This document shows, piece by piece, positions 49,091 to 62,500 of a stretch of 64,000 nt of DNA (its first letter is position 1; each line of letters starts with the position of its first letter). A model generated the notes under the pieces. The model had not been told where the DNA came from, did not search any database, and saw only the letters and a program-made list of their open reading frames with translations. This DNA is from Odobenus rosmarus divergens (lineage: Eukaryota > Chordata > Mammalia > Carnivora > Odobenidae). Made by a program: the position numbers and the translations under genes. The stretch spans positions 318,185-382,184 of the forward strand of contig NW_004450466.1 in NCBI RefSeq assembly GCF_000321225.1, written 5' to 3'.

Positions 49091-50010
49091 CATTCAAAGA
49101 AAAAAATCTAACAGTAAAAGAAGGTGTTCTGGAGAATTAGATTTTTATGAAGTAGTTTTTTATTTTGTAACTAGAATGGATCCTTTTTTTTTTTTTTTTA
49201 CCAGTTCTTCTAGGACTGACAGGTGATCATCTGTCCCAGTTTGAGTGTAATTAAGACAGATTTAATGAAATGTTTTTGAAACTTACTGTCTTAAAGAAAT
49301 TAGTATAGCAATGCCAGTAGTTACAGTTTAATTTATAATTGTTGGAGGAAATATTCATCTGGCCCTGAAATGTATACTAATCCTGTTATCCAAAGAAAAA
49401 TTTAAAATTTTACCAACACCTGCTTTTATTTATGAACAATTTCAGTGTTTATAAGGTTTTAAAATGTTTGTGTCTGCCAGGTGTGAGGCATTTGTTTGCC
49501 TTATTTAGCAATAAAATAATTAGTTCATGTTATATTTGAGAAGTTTGAATCATTGGGAATTGTATTCATCTAGTTAAAGTTTATAGGACTTAAAATCTAC
49601 TGGTACTTATCATTCTTGGGCCAATTCTTGAAATTCTCCAGGATTGTTGAGATTACTGCCCACAAGAGTTCTTTGTCCCAGGGGCTGATAATTCTGATAT
49701 TGACAAGCTTCGGGGTTGATCTGAGGTGAGAGGTGGCTTTTGAAGATGCTCAATATGCTATTTGAATTGTCTAGCAACTGATAGGGAAAAGAATCTTAAG
49801 ATCATGTTCTCAGAATGCATAGCATACGTGGTAACATTTCATTCCCACTGTTAAGTGGACTCTCAGGAATAACATGGATCCCACTAGTGATTTTACTTCC
49901 TTTGGCTTGATGGGAAGTCCCCACTGGAGATTAGGCATTCAGGAATGTTTGAGTCAAAACAGTTGAGGAGGAGCTACAGTAGCATCCAGAGAGTGGGCCT
50001 TAAACCTTTT
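49091..50010. other. Intergenic, nothing recognised
   Basis: No recognised gene or repeat. Confidence 0.4.
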
Positions 50011-50140
50011 GGCACATTAGAATCATATGGGGCAGCCATATGATTAGCATTGCCAGAGCCCTGTCCCAGGCCAATTAAATGAGAATCTCTGGGATTGAGG
50101 TGCAGGCATTGGTATTTTTAACAAGCTACCAGGTGAGGGT
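50011..50140 (+). mobile_element. MER5-like fragment
   Basis: TTTTGGCACATTAGAATCAT, GTCCCAGGCCAATTAAATGA, TGCAGGCATTGGTATTTTTA and ACAAGCTACCAGGTGAGG. Confidence 0.65.
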
Positions 50141-50469
50141 TGACTAAGATGCCAACATAGGAGCCTCTTGAACTTTCTTCCTTCCATGGATACACAGTGT
50201 ACAGTTACATACAAAGCAATTACTGCTGAAAAAAATCCAAAAGCTAGCTAAGTGACTTGCACATTGGCCGAATGAAAATAGCCACATCGAAATGGGTGTG
50301 AAAGGCTGAGACACACACTTAAAATAAACCCCACCCTGGCACAAGACCAGATAATGAGAAAAAAACAACTAACTCCTAGCTTCTCCCTGTGGAGTGAAGG
50401 GTTTGGACTGCACATCTGGTGCCGCATCTTTTAAGACTCCCATCTGAGGGACAGTCTCCCAAAACACCT

Positions 50470-51000
50470 AGCTCTGAACAGTGAGACTTGTGTCCCATAA
50501 GAATGTAGCAAACAAAGGAGTAATTGTTACTGGCATATAAACACTTGCTGTGGCTACCCTCCCTGGGCCCAGTGTAAAGGGAGCAGGCAAAAATCACACA
50601 TTTCCCAATCTTTCAACTAAAAGGGGATCATCTGCATACTTGGAAAGCTGGTGATTGCAGGTCAGGCTTCTCCTTTAGGGGCTAGATGCATTCTCTGGAG
50701 ACTGGGGAAACTAGTGGGCTCCTGTTTTCTCCCTACAGCCCACTCTAAGCCACCAATGTCATTGTGGAAGAAACATACATTTGTGCCCCAGCTTTTGCAC
50801 TGCTGCCCACGGGACATGCCCGTGAATCACCTGGCTCTGAAAGTAATGGAGCTTGCATTCATGAGTCCCATAGGACAGTAGCAAGCAAAGAAGTAGTTCT
50901 TAACAGGCACAGGAATAGCCACTTGCAGCTATACATACATGTGGGCCCAGAGCAGAGGGAACAGGCAAAAATACTCCCAATGTCTACCTGGAAGGGGCTT
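50470..51000 (+). repeat. Two ~370-bp diverged units in the old L1 5'UTR
   Basis: GTGTCCCATAAGAATGTAGC then AAACAAAGGAG (about 50489) parallels GAGTCCCATAGGACAGTAGC then AAGCAAAGAAG (about 50863). GGGCCCAGTGTAAAGGGAGC / GGGCCCAGAGCAGAGGGAAC, each followed by AGGCAAAAAT, repeats at the same spacing. Confidence 0.7.
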
Positions 51001-51882
51001 AACTATATACTTTCTCGCCTATTGCCTGAGGGTCTGCTTTCTAATCAATCAGCCGGCATCTAGGTAATGACTGAGATCCTCCACTTTGGGACACAGTGGG
51101 ATAGGTTCTGGCCCACCTTTAACTAGAGACTGCTAACAACAAAGAAGGCAGCTTGGACAATTATGAAAGGAGCTGGGACCAGGCTGATAGGTGTCATCTC
51201 TTACATAAGACCACTTTGTCAAGATAGGTGGCTGTTTTACCTGATATGCAGAAATCAACATAGTGAAGGAAAATGAAAACGGAAGAATATATGCCAAACA
51301 TAATCCCTCTGAAATAGCTCCTGCTCTGTTCTCCTCACCTTGCACAAAGAGCCCTGGCTGGGACTGGCACCACTCCAAGTGACTCCTGCCTTGGGGAGGG
51401 GAAGAAGCAACCTCACACCAATGTGCCTGCTGTTCTGGCAGCTGAGTCTCAGGTGGCAGTGGGGGGAGTAAGTCGTGCCATTCAGTACCCCCACAACTGT
51501 GGCAGAGAGGAAAATTGCAGACACCTTGTCTGGCAACGCCACCTAGGGTTGGACTGCACATCTTTAAGCCTGTGACCACCTCCTGTAGGCCTCTCTACAG
51601 CACAGGGACCAGACTCTGCCCAGTGCCCAAACCCTGCTGCATGCACCCACAGCAGGCAAAACGGCTCATTGCAGCACGCTGGGCCAAAGTCAAATACAGC
51701 TTAGCCACAAGATCAGGGGCACATGCAGCCCATATAGGAGACATCCCTGGAGTGCTGGTCCTGGTAGCCAGGGAGGACTGTGCTACAGGGAACCAGAGGA
51801 CTTGTACACAAGGCCACTACTTTCAAGACCAGGAGACAGGAGATCTCCCTAATACATAGAAACACAGAAATAGACAAAATGA

Positions 51883-51932
51883 NNNNNNNNNNNNNNNNNN
51901 NNNNNNNNNNNNNNNNNNNNNNNNNNNNNNNN
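51883..51932. other. Assembly gap, 50 N
   Basis: Exactly 50 N bases, a conventional placeholder for a gap of unknown size. Open frames crossing it on the minus strand are artefacts. Confidence 0.99.
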
Positions 51933-52097
51933 GGACATACATAAAACATGGAGGGAGGAGTAAAAATTTGGTGCTTTTAGAATGTGTTGGAATTTCAGCA
52001 ACCAACAACTTAATATAGACCACCACAGCCACTACTTTCAAGACCAGGAGACAGGAGATCTCCCTAATACATAGAAACACAGAAATAGACAAAATGA
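51933..52097. repeat. Duplicated segments beside the gap, probable misassembly
   Basis: 51933-52027 is identical to 53274-53368 (95 bp). 52028-52097 is identical to 51813-51882 (70 bp). Deleting 51883-52097 joins AAAATGA to AGCAGAGG, the uninterrupted L1 reading. Confidence 0.85.
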
Positions 52098-52350
52098 AGC
52101 AGAGGAATATGTCCCAAATGAAGGAACAAGACAAAGTCACAGCAAAAGAGTTAAATGAATTCTTTATCAGGCATATTGCTCATCTCTGTTTCAGAGTAAT
52201 GGTCATGAAGATACTGGGCTTGAGAAAACAGTAGATGAACTCCGTAAGAACTTCAACAAAGATAGAAATGTAAGAATCAGATGAAGAATTCAGTAATGGA
52301 AATAAATACACAAGAGGGAATCCACAGCAGATTAACAGAAGAATGGATCA

Positions 52351-52538
52351 GGGCACCTGGGTACCTCAGTCCATTAAGTGCCTTCGGCCCAGGTCATGAT
52401 CTCAGGGTCCTGGGATGGAGTCCCACATTGCGCATCCTGCTCAGTGGGGAGTCTGCTTCTTCCTCGCTCTCTACCCCTCCCCGCTCCCCCCCGCTTGTGC
52501 TCACTCTCTCTCAAAAAGTCTTAAAAAAAAAAAAAAAA
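52351..52538 (+). mobile_element. Can-SINE within the old L1
   Basis: Head GGGCACCTGGGTACCTCAGT, shortened tail (CTCTCTCTCAAAAAGTC). AGAATGGATCA flanks it at 52340-52350 and 52539-52549. Confidence 0.94.
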
Positions 52539-54804
52539 AGAATGGATCAGTGATCTGAAAGAGTAATGGAAAGCAAATAAGCTGAACAAAAAAGAAAAAT
52601 GAGAATAGGTTAAGGAAACTCAGCAGTATCATCAAGCAAAATAACATTATAGGGATCCCAGAAGAAGAGGGAAGGGGACCAGCAAACTTATTTGAAATAA
52701 TAGTGGAAAACCTCTCCAACTGGGGGGGGGGGAAGGAAACCGATACCCAGATCCAGGAAGCAGAGATACCCTAAGATTAACTCAAGGAGGTCCACACCAA
52801 GACACATAATAATTAAGATGGCAAAAAGTAATGATAATTTTAAAAGCAGCAGAAGAAAATACAAAAGAAACCTGATAAGGCTATCAGCTGACTTTTTAGC
52901 AGAAACTTTGCAGGCCAGAAGACAGTGGCATGATATATTCAAAGTGATAAAAAGAAGAAACATGCAACCAAGAAAACTCAGCAATGCTATCATTCAGAAT
53001 TGAAGGATGGATAAGTTTCCTAGGCAAACAAAAGTTAAAGGACTTCATCACTAAACCAGCCTTACAAGAAATGTTAAAGGGAGTTCAAGTGGAAAAAAAG
53101 GCCAACTAAAAGTAAGAAAATTATGAAAGGAAGAAAAACTCATAGGTCAAAGCAGACATAAAGTAGTAGATTAATCACAGAGCCAGTATGGAGGTTAAAA
53201 CACAAAAATAGTAAAAGCAATTATATCTACAAAAATCAGTCAAGGGACACACAAAGTAAAAAGATGTAAAATAGGACATACATAAAACATGGAGGGAGGA
53301 GTAAAAATTTGGTGCTTTTAGAATGTGTTGGAATTTCAGCAACCAACAACTTAATATAGACCACCACACATGGGGCATTATATAAGAATCTAATGGTAAC
53401 CACAAATTAAAAATACACAAAAATAGAAAAAATAAGCATAACACTAAAAAAAGTCACCAAAGCACAAGGGAAGAGAACAAGAAAGGAACAGAGAACTATA
53501 AAACAAGCAGAACATTAGCAAAATGGCAGTAAGTATATACCCATCAATAATTAAATGTAAATGGACTAAATGCTCCAATCAAAAGTTAGAGGGTGACTGA
53601 ATGGCTAGCAACAATAACCAGCTATATGCAGCCTATAAGAGACTCACTTCAGACCTAAAAACTTCACCTAAGTGAGGGAATGGAAAAACATCCCATGCAA
53701 AAGGCAGTGAAAAAAAAACAAAACAAAACTGGGGTAGCAATACTTTCAGAAAAGACTTTAGAACAAAGTCTGTAGCAAAAAACAAAGGGCACTGCATAAT
53801 AAAAAAGGGATCAATCCAAGAACAGGATATAACACTTGTAAATATGCACCTAACATAAGACCTGAATATATAAAACAAATATTAACACAGGGAAAATTGA
53901 CAGTAATACAGTAATAGGGAGTTTTAACACCCCACTTACATCAGAAGATTATACAGACAGAAAAGCAACAAAGAAATAGTGGCTTTGAATAACCTATTAG
54001 ACCAGATGAACCTAACATATATACAGTACAATTAATCCAAAAACAATACACATTCTTTTCAAATGCACATGGAACATTTCCAGGATAGATATGTTAGGCC
54101 ACAAAACATGGCTCAATAAATTTAAGAAGATTGAAATTATATCAAGCATCTTTTCCAATCACAAAGTATGAAAGTAGAAATTACAAGAAAATATCTGGAA
54201 AGAACATACATGGAGGCTAAACAACATGCTACTAAACAATGAGTGAACCAAGAAATAAAAGAGGAAATTAAAAAACGCATGGAGACAAAAATGAAAACAA
54301 ATGGTCCAAAATTTTTGGGACACAGTAAAAGTAGTTCTAAGAGGGATATTTATAGTGATACAACTACTTCTAGAAACAAGAAAAATCTCAATGAACCTCA
54401 TCTCACACCTAAGGGTGCTAGAAAAGAACAAACAGACTAAAGTTGGAAGGAACTAATATTAGAACAAAAATAAATGAAATAGAGAAAAAATTAGAAAAGA
54501 TCAATGAAACCAGGAGTTGGTTCTTTGAAAACAAAAGCAAAATTGATGTCTTTAGCCAGACTTAACAAGAAGAGGCCTCAAGTAAAATCAGCTGGGAGGG
54601 AGGAGAAATCATCAGCACCACAGAAATACAAAGGATTATAAAAAATTATTTGCCAGCAAATTGGATAACCTAGAAGATATAGATAAAATTCCTAGATAAA
54701 ATTCCTAGGAACATACAATCTTCCAAAACTGAATCAGGAAGAAATAGAAAATTTGAACAGACCAATACCAGAAATGAAATTAGATCAGTAATAAAAAAAC
54801 TCCC

Positions 54805-54993
54805 AGGGTGCCTGGGTGGCTCAGTTGGTTGGGCGACTGCCTTTGGCTCAGATCATGATCCTGGAGTCCCGGGATCGAGTCCCACATCGGGCTCCCTGCT
54901 CAGTGGAGAGCCTGTTTCTCCCTCTCCCACTCCCCCTGTTCATGCTCTCTCTCAAATAAATGAATAAAATCTTAAAAAAAAAAAAAAAAAAAA
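54805..54993 (+). mobile_element. Can-SINE within the old L1 ORF2
   Basis: Head AGGGTGCCTGGGTGGCTCAG, tail AAATAAATGAATAAAATC and a long A run. It interrupts the region just before the ORF2 palm domain. Confidence 0.94.
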
Positions 54994-57510
54994 CCAAAAA
55001 ACAAGACCCTGGATCAGATGGCTTCACAGGTGAATTCTATAAAACATTTAAAGAAGAGTTAATATCTATACTTCTACACCTATTTCAAAAAAATCAAAGA
55101 AGTAAAATTCCAAATTTATTCTATGAGACCAACATTACCGTGATACCAAAACCAAAGACACTACAAAAAAAGAGAAAGCTATAGACCCTTATCTCTGATG
55201 AACAAAGATGCAAAATCCTCAACAACATGTTAGCAAACAGAATTCAAGAATACGTTAAAAAAATCATAACTAGGATTACAGGGATGCAAGAATGGTTTAA
55301 TACAAATTAGTGTGATACATCACATTAATAAGAAGGATAAAAACAATATGATTATCTCAATAAAGGCAGGAAAAGCACTTGACAAAATACAATATCCATT
55401 CATGATAAAAACTCAACAAAGTGGGTAGAGAGGGAATGTGATAAAGGCCACATATGGCAAACTGAAAGCTAACATGGTGAAAAACAAAACTTCTAAGATC
55501 AAGAACAAGATAAGCATGTCCGTTCTCACCACTTTCCTTCAACAAAGTACTGGAAGACCTAGCCACAGCAATCAGACAAGAAATAACACGTCCAAATTGG
55601 TAAGGAAGAAATTAAATTTTCACTATTTGCAGATGATGATACTATATATAGAAAACCCTAAAAACACCACTAAAAAACCATTAGGATTAATGATTTCAGT
55701 AAAATTGCAGGGTACAGAAATAATATACAGAAATCTGTTGAATTTCTATAAACCATAGATGAATAACAGAAAGGGAAATTAACAATTACATTTGCAATTG
55801 TGCCAAAAAAATAAAATACCTAGGAATAAATTTAACCAAGGAGGTGAAAGTACTGTAATACAGAACTAGAAAAATCCTAAAATGTGTAGGTACCACAAAA
55901 GATCTCGAATAGCCAAATGCAATCTTGAGAAAGAACAAAGCTAGATATATTGCAATCCTAGATTTCATGATATAGTAATCAAAACAGTATGGTACTGGCA
56001 CAAAAATAGACAAATAGATCAATGGAACAGTATAGAGAGACCAGAAATAAACCTACATGTATATGGTCGATTAGTCTATGACAAAGGAGGCAGTAATATA
56101 CAATGAGGAAAAGACAGTTTTTTAAATAAGTCATGCTGGGAAAACTGGACAGGTACATGTACAAGAAGGAAAGTGATCCACTTTATTATATCATACACCA
56201 GCCCCCCCCCAACAAACAAACAAAAATCCCTCAAAGTAGATTGAAAACCTAAATAGGAGTCCTGAAACCATAAAACTCTAAAGAGAAAACATAGGGAGTA
56301 ATTTCTTGGACATCGTCCTTAGCAACATATTTATGGATATGTCCCCTCAGGCCAGGGAAACAAAAGCAGAACTATTGGGACTACACCAAAATAAAAAGCT
56401 TTTGCACAGCAAAGGAAACTATCAACAAAACAAAAAGGAACCCAGTGAATGGGAGAGGATATTTGCAAATGATATCTGATAGGGGGTTAATACCCAGAAT
56501 ATATGAAGAACTTATGCAACTCAACACACACACACACACACGTCAAATAATCTGATTTAAAAATGGACAGAAGATCTGACTAGACGTTTTCCCCAAGAAG
56601 ACATCCAGATACCAACAGACACATGAAAAAGATGCTCAACACCACTAATCATCAGGAAAATGCAAATCAAAACCACAATGAGATATCACCTCTTACCATT
56701 CAGAATGGCTAGTATCAAAAAGATAAGAAAAAACAAGTGTTGGTGAGGATGTGGGGAAAAAAGAACCCTCATGCATCATTAGTAAGAATGTAAATTGGTG
56801 CAACCACTGTGGTGGAAAACGGTATGAAACTTTCTTGAAAAGTTAAAAATAGAAATACCTTATGACTCAGTAATTCCACTACTGGGTATGTATCAGATAA
56901 AATGAAACACTAATTCAAAGAGATATATGCACCCCTATGTATATTGCAGCATTATTTACACTAGCCAAGATTTGGAAGCAGCCCAAGTGTCCACTGATGA
57001 ATGAATCAATAAAGAAAATGTGGTATATGTATACCATGGACCACTGCTTAGCCATAAAAAACAATAGGATCTTGCCATTATTGACGACATGAATAAACCT
57101 AGAGGGTATTATGCTAAGGGAAATAAGTCAGACAGAGAAAGACAAATACCATAGGATTTCATTTATATGTGGAATCTTAAAACCAAAATACCTGAACAAA
57201 AACAGACAGAAACAGACTCAAGTAGAATAAACTGGTGGTTGCCAGAGGGAAGGTAGGTGGGGGGATGGGTGAAATGGATAAAGGCGATTAAGAGGTATAA
57301 AACTTCCAGTTATGAAGCAAATTAAGTCACAGAAATGAAAACTACAGCATAGTGAATATAATTAATAATATTGTAATAATGTATGGTAACGGATGGTGGC
57401 TGCATTTATTGATGGTGAGCATTGACTAATGTATAAAAGTATTGAATCATTTTTTGTTCACCTGAAACTAATATAACATATGTTAATTATAATACAATAA
57501 AGAAAAAAAG

Positions 57511-59599
57511 TTGAGAAGAGTGAAGATAGCATAAGGGATTTATGGAAAAACATCACATGGATCAACACTCACATAACTGTCTGTGAGGAAGAAGAGAAAG
57601 GTGCAGTAAACTTATTTGAAGAAATAATGGCTGATAACCTTAATTTGGGGAAAGTATTAGATCTCCAGGGTGAGGAGGTCCAGAGGGCTCCAAATGAGAT
57701 CAACTCAAGGAGAACCACACAAAGACACAGTGTAATTAAATTGCCTAAAGTTAAAAGCAGGGAGAGAATCTTAAAAGCAGCAAGAGAAAAACAACTTGTT
57801 GTGTACAAGACTATGAACAATTTTCCAGCAGAAATTTTATAGGCTGGAAGAGAGTGGCATGATATATTCAAAGTGCTGAAAGAAAAAAACTGCCAACCAA
57901 GAATACTTTATATGACAAAGCTGTCCTTCAGAATTGGAGAGATGATTTCTTTCCAGGCAAAGAAAAGCTTAAGGAGTTCATCACCACTAAACCAGCCTTA
58001 CAAGAAATGCTAAAAGGAATTATTTAAGGTGAAATGAAAGGGTGATAATTAACTAACAGAAAAACATGAGAGTGTAAATCTCATTGGTAAAGGTAAATAC
58101 ATAGTAAGATTCAGAATAATTTCATGTTGTAGCAGTGGGGGATAATCACCTATAAAGCTAATATGATGTTTAAAAGAAAAACGTAATAAAAATAACCATA
58201 AACACAATAATTTGTTAATGGATACATGAGATAAAAAAAATGTAAGTTGTGATATCAAAAACAGATTGAAGGGGTAGAGGGAGTAAGAGCTTTAGAATGT
58301 GTTTGAACTTAAGTTATCAATCTAAAATAGACTTATAAGTTGTTTTATGTAAGCCTAATGATCATAGATGCACAAATCAACAAAGCAAACACCTCCAATA
58401 AATGCACAAAAGACAAAGGGAAAGGAATTAAGCAAACCAGTAAAGAAAGTCACCAAATCACAAAGGAGAGCAAAAGAAAGGAATATACGAAAAACAAAGC
58501 AGAAACAATGAACAAAATGGCAATAAATACCTATAATTTAAATATAGATGGACTAAATTCTCCAATCAAAAGACAGATGGGGAGAAAGGATAAAAAAATA
58601 AGAACGTCTATATCCTGCCTACAAGAGACTCACTTCAGATGTAAAGACACATACAGACTGTAAGTGAAAGGATGGTAAACAATAACCTATATAAGTGGAA
58701 ACAAAGAGAAAGCTGGGGTAGCGATACTTGTAGCAGACAATATAGGCTTTAAGATAAACACTGTAATAAGAGACAAAGAAGATCATTATATAATGATTAT
58801 GTGGTCAATCCTACAAGGGGACCTACTTTCACCAATGGATAGCTCAGACAGAACGTTAATAAGGAAACACTGGCCTTAACATGTTAGATCAGATGGACTT
58901 AGACATAAACAGAACATTCCATTCAAAAGCAATAGAATATACATTTTCCTCAAGTGTACATGGAACATTCTCCAGGATATATTATATGTAATGCGACAAA
59001 ACAAGACTTAGTACATTTTAGAAGACTGAAATCAGATCAAACAGTTTTGGACCATAATGGTATGAAACTAGAAATCAATTATAGGAAATAAACTGGAAAC
59101 ATTCAAATGCAGAGATTAAACAGCATGCTACTGAAGAACCAGTGTCAAAGAAGAAATCAAAAAGGAAATAAAAAATACCTTGAGACAAATGAAAATGTAA
59201 ATAAAACATACCAAAACTAATGGGATGCAACATAAAGCTCTTCTAAGAGGGAAGTTCAATGTGGTAAATACCTACATCATGAAACAAGAAAGATCTCAAA
59301 TAACCTAACTTTATACTCCAAGGAAACAGAAAAAGAACAAACAAAACCCAGAGTTAGCAGAAAGAAAGAAAGAAAGATCAAAGAAGAAATAAATGAAATA
59401 AAGGTTAGAAAACAACAGAAGCGATGAAACAAAGACCTGGTTTTCTGAAACGATAAACTAAATTGACAAAGCTTTAGTTAGACTAAGAAAAAAAGGGAGA
59501 AGACCCAAATAAACAACATCAGAAATGAAAGAGGTGGCAACACATAGAAACGACAGAATATGAAAAATCATAAATATCAAAAAAGATACTATAAACAAG
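57511..59599 (+). mobile_element. Second old L1, 5' part (ORF1 region and endonuclease)
   Basis: It begins directly after the first L1's A-rich end, inside ORF1-type sequence, so it lacks a 5'UTR. Its GCAGAAATTTTATAGGCTGG and AAGTGCTGAAAGAAAAAAAC parallel the first L1 at 52900. The endonuclease part follows from about 58540 (TAAATATAGATGGACTAAAT). All frames are broken. It is interrupted at 59599 by a younger L1 and resumes at 62789. Confidence 0.8.
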
Positions 59600-62500
59600 G
59601 GAGGGAGGCAAGATGGTGGGAGAGTAGGGGATTTCTTTCACCTGGTCCCTTGAACTTAGCTAGATAACTATCAAATCATTCTGAAGACCTATGAATTCAA
59701 CCTGAGATGTAAGAAAATAATTGCTGGAATTCTACAAATAGGAACAGCAACACTTTTTGCAAGGTAGGAGGTGTGGAGAAGAGAAGCTGAGGGGATATAT
59801 GAGAAGATAAATGGCCAGGGGAGGGAGCCTCTGTAAGCTGACTACTGGAAAGTGAAAGAGCCCCAGAGTGCAAAATCGGAACCTTTAGAAGTCTGCTCCA
59901 GTGAAAGAAGTCCCTGTCTGAAAGGGGCTCCGGTGGCAAAGTGGGGCAGAATCCTAGGTGGGACAGTGTGGTCTCAGGATCTGTGGGGACACAGAAAGAA
60001 TGGGGGTGCCTGAGGTGACAGAGTTCCCAAGCATTGGGAACCAGAAAGAAACAATCTACAGAAACAGAGATTTTTACAGGTAATAGTACTAAATTCATAT
60101 CTTTCAATAGTTACTCTGAATGTAAATGAGCTAAATGTTCCAATCAAAAGACACAGGGTATCAGATTGGATAAAAAAGCAAGACTTACACATATGCTGTC
60201 TAAGACCTAAAGACACCTCCAGATTCAAAGTAAGGGGGTGGAAAAGTATTTACCATGCTAATGGACATCAAGAGAAAGCTGGGGTAGCAATTCTTGTATC
60301 AGACAAATTAGATTTTAAACCAAAGACTGTAGTAAGGGATGAAGAGGGACGCTTTATCATACTTAAAGGGTCTATCCAACAAGAAGACCTAACAATTATA
60401 AATATTTATGCTAACTTGGGAGTAGCCAATTATATCAGCCAATTAATAACCAAATTAAAGAAACACATTGATAAGAATATAATAATAGTAGGGGACTTCA
60501 ACACACCACTCACTGCAATGGACATATCATCTAATCAGAAGATCAACAAGAAAATAAGGGCTTTGAATGACACACTAAACCAGATGGACTTCACAGATAT
60601 ATTCCCAGCATTCCATCCCAAAGCAACAGAATACACATTCTTTTGAGTACCCATGGAACATTCTCCAGAACAGATCATATACTGGGTCACAAATCAGGTC
60701 TCAACCAGTACCAAAAGATTAGGATTATTCCCTGCATATTTTCAGACCACAATGCTTTGAAACTTGAACTCATTCACAAGAGGAAATTTGAGAGGAACTC
60801 AAATATATGGAGGTTAAAGAGCATCCTACTAAAGAATGAATGGGTCAACCAGGAAATTAAAGAAGAATTAAAAAAATTCATGGAAACAAATGAAAACACA
60901 ACTGTTTAAAACCTTTGGGATACAGCAAAGGCAGTCCTAAGTGGAAGTACATAGCAATACAAGCCTTTCTTAAAAAATCGGAAAGCCTCAAATACACATG
61001 GCTAACCTTACACCTAAAGGAGTTGGAGAAAGAACAATAAATAAAGCCTAAATCCAGCAGCAGAAGAAAAATAATAAAGATTAGAGCAGAAATCAATGAC
61101 ATAAAAATGAAAAGAACAGTAGAACAGATCAATGAAACTAGAAGCTTGTTCTTTGAAAGCATTAATAAGATTGATGAACTCCTAGCCAGACTTATCAAAA
61201 AGAAAAGAGAAGGGACCCAAATAAATAAAATCATGAATGAAAGAGGAGAGATCACAACCAACACCAAGGAAATACAATTTTAAAAACATTATAAGCAACT
61301 ATATGCCAACAAATTAAGCAATCTGGAAGAAATGGATGCATTCCTGGAAACTTATAAACTACCAAAACTGAAACAGGAAGAAATAGACAATCTGAACAGA
61401 CCAGTAATAAAAAAAAATCTCCCAACAAACAAGAGTCCAGGGCTGGATGGCTTCCCAGGGGAATTCTACCAAACATTTAAAGAACTAGTATCTATTCTAC
61501 TGAAACAGAAAAATAGACTCAAAATTGATGAAATACCTAAATGTGAGACAGGAATCCACAAAATCCTAGAGAACACAGGCAGCAACCTCTTCGAACTTGG
61601 CCATAGCAACTTCTTTGCTAGACATGTCTCAACCTCTTCGACCTTGGCCATAGCAGCTTCTTTGCTAGACATGTCTCTGAGGGCAAGGGAAACAATAGCA
61701 AAAAACTATTGGGACCTCATCAAGATAAAAAGCTTATGGACAGTAAAGGAAACAGTCGACAAAACCAAAAGACAACCGACAGAATGGGAGAAGATATTTG
61801 CAAATGACATATCAGATAAAGGGATAGTATTCAAGATCTATAAAGAACTCAACACCCAAAAACCAAATAATCCAGTCAAGAAATGGGCAGAAAACATGGA
61901 CAGACATTTCTCCAAGAAGACATACAAATGGCCAACAGACACATGAAAAAATATTCCACATCACTTGGCATCAGGGAAATACAAATCAAAACCTCAATAG
62001 GATACCACCTCACACCAGTCAGAATGGCTAAAATTAACAAGTCAGGAAATGACAGATGTTGGCATGGATGTGCAGGAAGGGGAACCCTCTTACACAGTTG
62101 GTGGGAATGGAATGCAAGCTGGTATAGCCACTCTGGAAAACAGTATGGAGATTCTTCAAAAAGTTGAAAATAGAACTACCCTATGACCCAGCAATTGCAC
62201 TCCTAGGTATTTATCGAGAGGATACAAATACAGTGATTCGAAGGGACATGTGCACCCCAGTGTTTATAGCAGCAATGTCCATAATAGCCAAACTGTGGAA
62301 AGAGCCAAGATGTCCATTGATAGATGAATGGTTAAAGATGTGGTATATATACACACACACAAGTAATATTACTCCGCCATTAGAAAGGATGAATACTTAC
62401 CATTTACATCAACATGGATGGAATGGTGGGTATTATGCTGAACAAAATAAGTCAATCAGAGAAAGACAATTATATTGTTTCACTCATGTGAAATATAAGA

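Larger units (their letters stand above)
50147..57510 (+). mobile_element. Ancient L1, near full length (5'UTR to poly-A), inactive
   Basis: It starts with the L1-like AAGATGCCAACATAGGAG. Order: 5'UTR 50147-~52060 with two ~370-bp internal units; ORF1 region ~52100-53300 (for example GCAGAAACTTTGCAGGCCAG); ORF2 from ~53500 with endonuclease (AGACTCACTTCAGACCTAAA), reverse transcriptase (TTTGCAGATGATG at 55626, the F-A-D-D motif) and carboxy region (CATTCAGAATGGCTAGTATC); 3'UTR ~57100-57480 and AATAAAGAAAAAAAG end. All frames are broken by stops and indels. SINEs are inserted at 52351 and 54805. A 215-bp stretch near the N gap is probably an assembly artefact. Confidence 0.8.

Noticed and set aside
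51713..52140. Minus-strand frames running through the N gap
   Set aside because: They include undetermined residues and a probable misassembly.
54960..55184. Reverse-transcriptase-like open frames across 54.2-55.8 kb and 60.4-62.5 kb
   Set aside because: They are fragments of decayed or deleted L1 ORF2, not host genes or retrons.
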